From Strigamia acuminata (taxonomy: Eukaryota; Arthropoda; Chilopoda; Geophilomorpha; Linotaeniidae), in the NCBI GenBank assembly GCA_949358305.1, contig OX442314.1, forward strand, positions 16,671,060-16,735,059: a DNA stretch of 64,000 bases, given 5' to 3'. A program made the position numbers and the translations under genes. This document shows, one piece after another, positions 59,081 to 64,000 of the stretch; within the stretch, counting starts at the first letter, position 1; each line of letters opens with the position of its first letter. The notes beneath the pieces were generated by a model. It did no database searches and was not told the DNA's origin. It saw only the letters and a program-made list of their open reading frames with translations.

Positions 59081-60784
59081 ATGGCAAACTTAACTCGTGC
59101 ACATAATGAAGCAATCGCCCAGTGTCGTTCCAGCACTCCACCAGTTCGGGACAACGAATCGAGTTTCAGCGTAACCCCGTCCATCTGTGGAGTGGCCCAT
59201 GAGATTTTTGCAGAAACACCAGCTGCGCAGGTCCAAGATGTCCGAAAGTTGGAGCGGAAAATGGCCGATCCACGGTTGTCCAATGTTCCGTCCACGCAGC
59301 AACCCTGCGGACCACCACTCAGTGCACGACTTCCTCCAGCGATGCGGGAACGATTTGCGCAATCACCACAAAACGCGAATTTATCCGCGACATCTTTCAA
59401 ATCAACTTCTAATAATAATAATCTCAATTCTAACACAGGTGCCCGACCGAAGCTTTTAGCAAAGAAAAATGTTCTCGTGACAACTGCGAGTGCTACTCCC
59501 ACCACGGTAACGGCAGCTAGGGCAACAGAGGCCCCCTCGTGTTCAACGACGAAAATTTCGAACATTCCAGTGTCGACGCCTGGACCCATCACCTATGCGC
59601 AGTTACCATCGCGCAATGTTTCTACGACTACAAAGGCCGCTTCCACACCGAGTACGATTTCGGTCTCCTCTAGCCAGACTTCGACGCCGCCCCCTCGAGT
59701 AGCTTCTACCGAAGCCAGCGCGACTGTTGCCTCTGGTGGGGCACAGGCTCTTGAAGATATTGCCTCTCATTGCGATCTGGCAGTTGACCGATACGGCGTA
59801 ACAACGAAACCGGTAAACTCTCTGGAACTAATTCCCGATTTATTAGATGAGTTCGAGGTCGAGATTTGTGTAAAGGGGCCAGAGGTGTCTAAGACCCGAT
59901 TTCATATGGAACGTAAAGGGTGGATTGCGCTTTTAGAACATATGATGGACAAAGATTTTGAGATACTTCGTGTGGATTTCCGTAACATTCATGGTCAGAT
60001 GAAGACTCGTATTCGCGATATGGCTGCTCAGGTATTGAGGCGGATGTCGGAGTGCGATATCTACGATCATGATGGCGTTCTGGAGCAATTGATTTGGATC
60101 ATGCATGAGGAGATCTCGCGCATGATCTATCACATTCGGCGCCGTCGTGACTACGAGCGAATGACCACCGAGCAACGTCAACGGGAGTACGAGCAGAAAC
60201 ATGCGGCGGAAAAAGCACGCGTTGCCGAGATCCATCGTGTTGAGGAAGAAAAGAAAGCGATCCAGGAGGCTAAGGAAGCGGAAGAAAAGCGATGCGCTGA
60301 GGAAACTCGTTTAAACGAATTGCGAGAGATGCTTCAAACTTCAGCTCACCATCACGAATTTGCGCCATCCATTCCACCAGGTCCGGGTTTCTCGGGTTGG
60401 GACGATGCCCCACCCACAATTACTTTGGAACTTTTGCCTAGCTTGATGTCTCCAGCAGCTATTATCTGCAACTTTGCTAACGGTCGAGGTGAGTGCCTTC
60501 AATTTGGAATGTCGACACAAGCGCAACGACAACTTTTCCGTTCCCTCGCCGTTGCTGATTTGCGCATGCCTTTGGCCGAGGCAAATCCGTTATTAAATCT
60601 GTTGTATCGACGATATGGAGAGTTATTTCTCGACCATTGTCGGAACGAGATTAACCGACGAGGTGCAGTTAACTTTCATGATGCGCAGCGCATAGTGGTG
60701 GAAATTGCGCTCAATATGATTAAATATTTCCGAATTCCTCGTCATCGCGAAATCTTGGAAAAGGATTTCGAACAACAATCCTAA
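59081..60784 (+). CDS. Gypsy ORF3: unknown protein with coiled coil, not Env-like
   Basis: The frame is open from 59021, but its first 20 codons lie mainly in the fold-back arm; ATG 59081 is the first Met in gypsy sequence (567 residues). The first stretch (MANLTRAHNEAIAQCRS) resembles the helical segment that follows the integrase core in gypsy Pol. A Ser/Thr/Pro-rich region follows, about residues 60-215, then a compact mixed region (about 225-350: RKGWIALLEHMMDKDFEI). A strongly charged coiled coil is at about 356-417 (REYEQKHAAEKARVAEIHRV), and a C-terminal domain starts LLPSLMSPAAIICNF. No signal peptide, transmembrane segment or furin-like site is visible, so envelope function is not supported. 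I do not recognise the family. Removing the fold-back and one TGA leaves this frame open upstream past the ORF2 stop, with ORF2 one frame away. Confidence 0.75.
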   Translation: MANLTRAHNEAIAQCRSSTPPVRDNESSFSVTPSICGVAHEIFAETPAAQVQDVRKLERKMADPRLSNVPSTQQPCGPPLSARLPPAMRERFAQSPQNANLSATSFKSTSNNNNLNSNTGARPKLLAKKNVLVTTASATPTTVTAARATEAPSCSTTKISNIPVSTPGPITYAQLPSRNVSTTTKAASTPSTISVSSSQTSTPPPRVASTEASATVASGGAQALEDIASHCDLAVDRYGVTTKPVNSLELIPDLLDEFEVEICVKGPEVSKTRFHMERKGWIALLEHMMDKDFEILRVDFRNIHGQMKTRIRDMAAQVLRRMSECDIYDHDGVLEQLIWIMHEEISRMIYHIRRRRDYERMTTEQRQREYEQKHAAEKARVAEIHRVEEEKKAIQEAKEAEEKRCAEETRLNELREMLQTSAHHHEFAPSIPPGPGFSGWDDAPPTITLELLPSLMSPAAIICNFANGRGECLQFGMSTQAQRQLFRSLAVADLRMPLAEANPLLNLLYRRYGELFLDHCRNEINRRGAVNFHDAQRIVVEIALNMIKYFRIPRHREILEKDFEQQS

Positions 60785-62651
60785 ACGTGACTTTGTGCGC
60801 AAGTTTTTTGCAAATTGAAGTCAGGAGATCGCATCGGTGGGCGTTTCGTAAAATTCCTCCGCTTCGGCGTTGAGTTGAAGGACTTGATACGAGGATCCTG
60901 GTGATTTGCGAAGACTTTGTGCGCACTTCAACCTACCATTCATCATTATTTTGTGTTTTCATCATATTTTCATCTCTAATTGTGTCCAAAATGCGCCGCC
61001 AGATCGTGGATCTCTGGTAAATGCCCTAATAAAACATCTCCGCATTTGTGCGTTGAGTTTGGGCCGGCCTGCATTCCAATATCTACATGGTATCCACAAA
61101 ACTTTATCATCTTTAAATCTTCATCATTTTTCCGTTCCGCCATGCGATTCCATTGATGAGGCGCTCCGTAAAACATCTCTCGAGTTGGAGGACTTGATGG
61201 AACGAGCTTGGGCAGCGGTAATGTGTCGATTTGAAGAACAAATAATTATTATTAGTGTTTCATCATAAATGTTATTATTTTTGCGCAAGTTTTCTATTGT
61301 GATAATCCTCACTGATAATTTATATTTTATTTAATTATTTTTACGTTTTTAGTGCTTTAGAATCGGACAATTAGATTTTTAGTACTACAATTATATTTTA
61401 TTTAAGTGCAATTATGATTTCGATAATTTTCTAGTCATATTATTGAAATATTTATTCTAGTTTAATGATTTTGATATTTTTTTTGTGCTATAATCATTCC
61501 AGAATTATCTTCATTTAATTATGATAATTTCTTCCGAAGCTTAGGAATTTAATTTCGTTTAATTTTTATTTCCATTGTTATTTTTAGCGCAATTATTCTG
61601 GAATGATTCAAGTCAGTATTCAATGTTTTCATTTATTTAATGAATGTTTTTTCTATGGATATTTAGCATTTAATCAAGATTATTGTGATACTTTTTTGAC
61701 CCTTCATTTAATTTTGTGATATTTTCTGATCAACATATTTAATTCCGTGGCAATACGAGTAGTATTGTGCGCGCGGGTATTTGTTATGTTTTATAATATT
61801 TTATATGTTTCTATTTTCCATTTCATTCATAGAATTAATAACCTAAATTATCCTTGCGCAAAGTTTCGCGCATCCATTTAAAAGTTCCTAATTAATCTGA
61901 AATCATACTTACCTTATGCAGGTTGCATAATTTTGTACCTTACCTTTATTTTGTATTTGTTTTGCGCAATTACGCGCATCCTACCATAACATAAATACCC
62001 AATTTGATATTAATAAATCCCAACCTGATTCTTGATAATTCTCATGTGTCGGCTCTTTATTTTTGTTTAATTTAAAATTGTTTATTCGATGATTTTTATA
62101 CAGAAAGCAGAAGTTTGTTTATACAAAAAAGTAAAAGTGTTTAAAATTTTTTATTTCATAAATTGTTTGGGTAAAGTGTATAGACTCTCGTCCGTCCTAG
62201 GTATTGTCGGCCCCTTTAGGTTTAGCGTTCGCCCTCCTTGTGTCGTCCCTGTTCGTCTTGTGATTTCGAGTAGAATGATTTAAAATTTACCATTGTGACT
62301 TTCCAAAAATCTTAGTTTAAATTTATTTTCAAAAGCCATGGTGATTTATTAATTCTTTGTTTTTAATAATTTAATTGATTTTTGATATTTAACCTAGTAT
62401 TGTTTAACTTTTGTTTATTATTTTGACAAGGTTGTTAAATCTTTGCACCACGTGCATCCTTTTAGACAGAGTTATTAAGTCTTTGCGCAGACGCGCATCA
62501 TTTTTTTTGTTGTTTAATTTATTTAATTTATTTTTTGAGAATTTGTATAGTTTTTGCGCATAGCGCATTATTATTGTATGACTTTCCTTGTCTCTTATCC
62601 TTTTATTCTCTTCGATAAATCTCGAATAATAAAAGCCTAAGGGGGGAGGGA
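60785..62651 (+). other. Long AT-rich 3' region of the gypsy element
   Basis: About 1.9 kb of AT-rich sequence studded with GCGCA/TGCGC motifs, up to the polypurine tract. A segment with GAGTTGAAGGACTTGATACGA (about 60873) recurs in altered form as GAGTTGGAGGACTTGAT (about 61181). AATAAA at 62638-62643 lies beside the polypurine tract. No ORF apart from the doubtful one at 60906. Confidence 0.6.
60906..61268 (+). CDS. Doubtful small ORF in the gypsy 3' region
   Basis: 120 codons starting MRRLCAHFNLPFIIILCFHH, so the N-terminus is hydrophobic and could act as a signal or anchor. The remainder has a helical acidic stretch (EALRKTSLELEDLMERAW). No family recognised. Its presence in the element's 3' region could suggest a fourth gene or a decayed one. 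Composition is not decisive. Confidence 0.3.
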   Translation: MRRLCAHFNLPFIIILCFHHIFISNCVQNAPPDRGSLVNALIKHLRICALSLGRPAFQYLHGIHKTLSSLNLHHFSVPPCDSIDEALRKTSLELEDLMERAWAAVMCRFEEQIIIISVSS

Positions 62652-63323
62652 TGTCACGGGCAGGTTACCCACCCTTCTTTTTTATTCATTTCTAACTTAG
62701 ACTGACCCAATCTTAAGTTTTCTTATTTTTTCCCAATCTTTCTTTTCATCTAACATTGATGAATCATCTCTAAATATATGCGCAGCCTCATTGCGCGCAT
62801 CTTATTATTTCCAACAATTAACCTTATTTTATACCTTCCACCCCCTCACCCACTCCAATCGACCTGGTCACATGACTCATGTTTACCTGGTCGCTACTTT
62901 TATCCATAATCCACACTTCTCATACCTCTTTCAACGAGTTAACACCTCTTAGATTGAATTGAGTTTGTCAATCTTTATTTTGCGCTTTAACACGCGCCCC
63001 TTCTAATTTAACACTTAATAGCGCCTCTTTTTGCCCACCTTTTATCCCTTCGCATGCCTGTGACATCCTATGCCCACCCGCATACGAATATCACTGCGCA
63101 TACTCATTCTTTTTAAACGTAAAGACCCACAACGTGAGATTGAGCCCGTCGAATATAAATAATGTGTGTTACAGCGAGTTAGGTTTATTCACCGTCCGAT
63201 ATCCGCATATGACGATGGCACAAACAGAGTGAATCTACGAACTTTGCCCGCTGATTTGCGCTAACATCACCTTGCGCGTAAATTCAGATCAAATCAATTA
63301 AACATCTAAGTTGATTCGTAACA
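62652..63323 (+). repeat. 3' LTR of the gypsy element
   Basis: 672 bp, no difference seen from the 5' LTR on line-by-line reading; preceded by the polypurine tract. Confidence 0.95.
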
Positions 63324-63327
63324 GTTT

Positions 63328-63450
63328 TTTCTATTGTTTGATCAGGCCAGTGTGTTACCAGTAATAACCCACTTTATAGTGCCAATTAACATTCCAATAA
63401 AAAAACTGGATCAATATCAAAATAAAAACAAATTTATTTATGCAAAAATG
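63328..63450. other. Flank between gypsy and outer repeat
   Basis: Short AT-rich segment with no gene; the right-hand counterpart of the sequence left of 50124. Confidence 0.4.
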
Positions 63451-63545
63451 AAGTTACTTTATTACATATTTACAAAATAAATAAGAAAAATTAAAAAAGG
63501 TTAGTTCTAGAAGCTCTGGTTTCCTGGAAATACAAAATCATGTTA
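63451..63545 (-). repeat. Conserved block of outer inverted repeat, right copy
   Basis: The reverse complement carries GTATTTCCAGGAAACCAGAG and CTTCTAGAACTAACCTTTT, then a GTAATAAAG end, as in 49606-49705. The two copies point toward each other with the gypsy element between them. Confidence 0.75.
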
Positions 63546-63568
63546 TTAGAGAACGAGAGAGTATATGT

Positions 63569-63834
63569 AATTTCGACCTTATTCATGATAATTTTCCATG
63601 AGAATCTCGAATGGAAAATTATCATGAATAAGGTCGAAATTACATATACTGAAATGACTAGGGTCGAAATGACTAAGGTCGAAATCCTATTTCGATCTTA
63701 TTCATGAATAAGGTCGAAATGACTAAGGTCGAAATGCTGTTTTGATCTTATTCATGAATAAGGTCGAAATTACATATACAGAAATGACTAGGGTCGAAAT
63801 GACTAAGGTCGAAATCCCGTTTCGACCTTATTCA
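63569..63834 (-). repeat. AAGGTCGAAAT motif array, right arm
   Basis: About a dozen copies of the motif in both orientations, including TATTCATGAATAAGGTCGA palindromes. An 18-bp-stem hairpin TTCATGATAATTTTCCAT...ATGGAAAATTATCATGAA lies at about 63581-63628. Counterpart of 49319-49560. Confidence 0.85.
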
Positions 63835-63911
63835 AATTACATGATTGTTTAGTTTGTTAAATTTATCGGTTGCTTTCTCCAGCTGGTTTTCAAATGTAAG
63901 ATTGATTGTTA

Positions 63912-64000
63912 TGTCTGGACACAAAATTGAACGTTTGGAGCAGAGGGAAGTGGCGCAAATTCGACGTGTGTCGAGTGTGGAAGCGCAATTCGGGCGCCGT
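63912..64000 (+). CDS. Open frame running off the window edge
   Basis: ATG at 63912 opens a frame with no stop to the end (29 codons, beginning MSGHKIERLEQREVAQIR). It is Arg/Gln/Glu-rich and twice uses the GCGCAA (Ala-Gln) pair that marks the gypsy element's genes. It may be the start of another retroelement Gag or an internal gene of the outer element. Too short to identify. Confidence 0.35.

Larger units (their letters stand above)
50124..63327 (+). mobile_element. 13.2-kb Ty3-gypsy retrotransposon with three ORFs
   Basis: Flanked by the 4-bp target duplication GTTT (50124-50127 and 63324-63327). The 672-bp LTRs are identical by eye. A TGG-starting primer-binding site lies four bases inside, and a polypurine tract AAGGGGGGAGGGA (62639-62651) precedes the 3' LTR. 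Order is gag, then protease-RT-RNase H-integrase, then a third ORF. A fold-back element interrupts it at 58052-59070. The motif TGCGCA/GCGCAA is strikingly frequent over its whole length, in coding and non-coding parts alike. ORF2 stops soon after the integrase catalytic Glu, so this copy is probably defective. Confidence 0.95.

Noticed and set aside
58981-59592. Minus-strand 203-codon ORF
   Set aside because: Antisense of ORF3's Ser/Thr/Ala-rich start and part of the fold-back arm.
59081-60784. ORF3 as retroviral envelope
   Set aside because: No signal peptide, no transmembrane segment, no cleavage site; dominated by low-complexity sequence and a coiled coil.

Overview
The window is animal nuclear DNA. 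It has AT-rich intergenic sequence, multi-exon genes with many short GT-AG introns (mostly about 40-110 bp), and LTR retrotransposons. Gene content and style (a secreted S1 protease with tiny introns, a 14-3-3 zeta gene with an alternative exon pair, a heme-type beta2-like soluble guanylate cyclase, Ty1-copia and Ty3-gypsy elements) suggest an arthropod, most likely a branchiopod crustacean resembling Daphnia. The species is inference; no marker here settles it.

Left third (1-24.5 kb), gene-rich. After a repeat-rich 5' end come a chymotrypsin-like S1 serine protease (2041-3360, +), an intron-containing histone H1 (4710-5410, -), TMEM135 (7021-10576, -) head-to-head with CLPTM1L (11017-13543, +), a 14-3-3 zeta gene converging on CLPTM1L (14739-17919, -) and a beta2-type soluble guanylate cyclase (20499-24494, +). 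Summing the exons read here gives complete proteins of 291, 207, 455, 527, 245 and about 773 residues. The 14-3-3 gene has two interchangeable 164-nt exons separated by only 38 nt.

Middle (24.5-43 kb), gene-poor. A 2.5-kb copia-type element that encodes only Gag and protease sits about 70 bp past the cyclase stop codon. Beyond it are MITEs, two LTR-like solo repeats and long stretches with no convincing gene. One probable first coding exon of an unidentified gene lies at 32060-32206.

Right third (43-64 kb), retroelements. A complete Ty1-copia element (43170-48006) has one intact 1394-codon Gag-Pol frame. A 13.2-kb Ty3-gypsy element (50124-63327) carries gag, a very long pol with a Pro-rich AT-hook insertion, and a third ORF that does not look like Env. 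A 1.0-kb near-perfect fold-back element with tRNA-derived Pol III boxes in both arms has inserted at the pol/ORF3 junction. The gypsy element itself lies between two inverted arrays of an AAGGTCGAAAT motif, so the region is at least three insertions deep.

All three LTR elements have LTR pairs that are identical by eye and intact target-site duplications, so all inserted recently.
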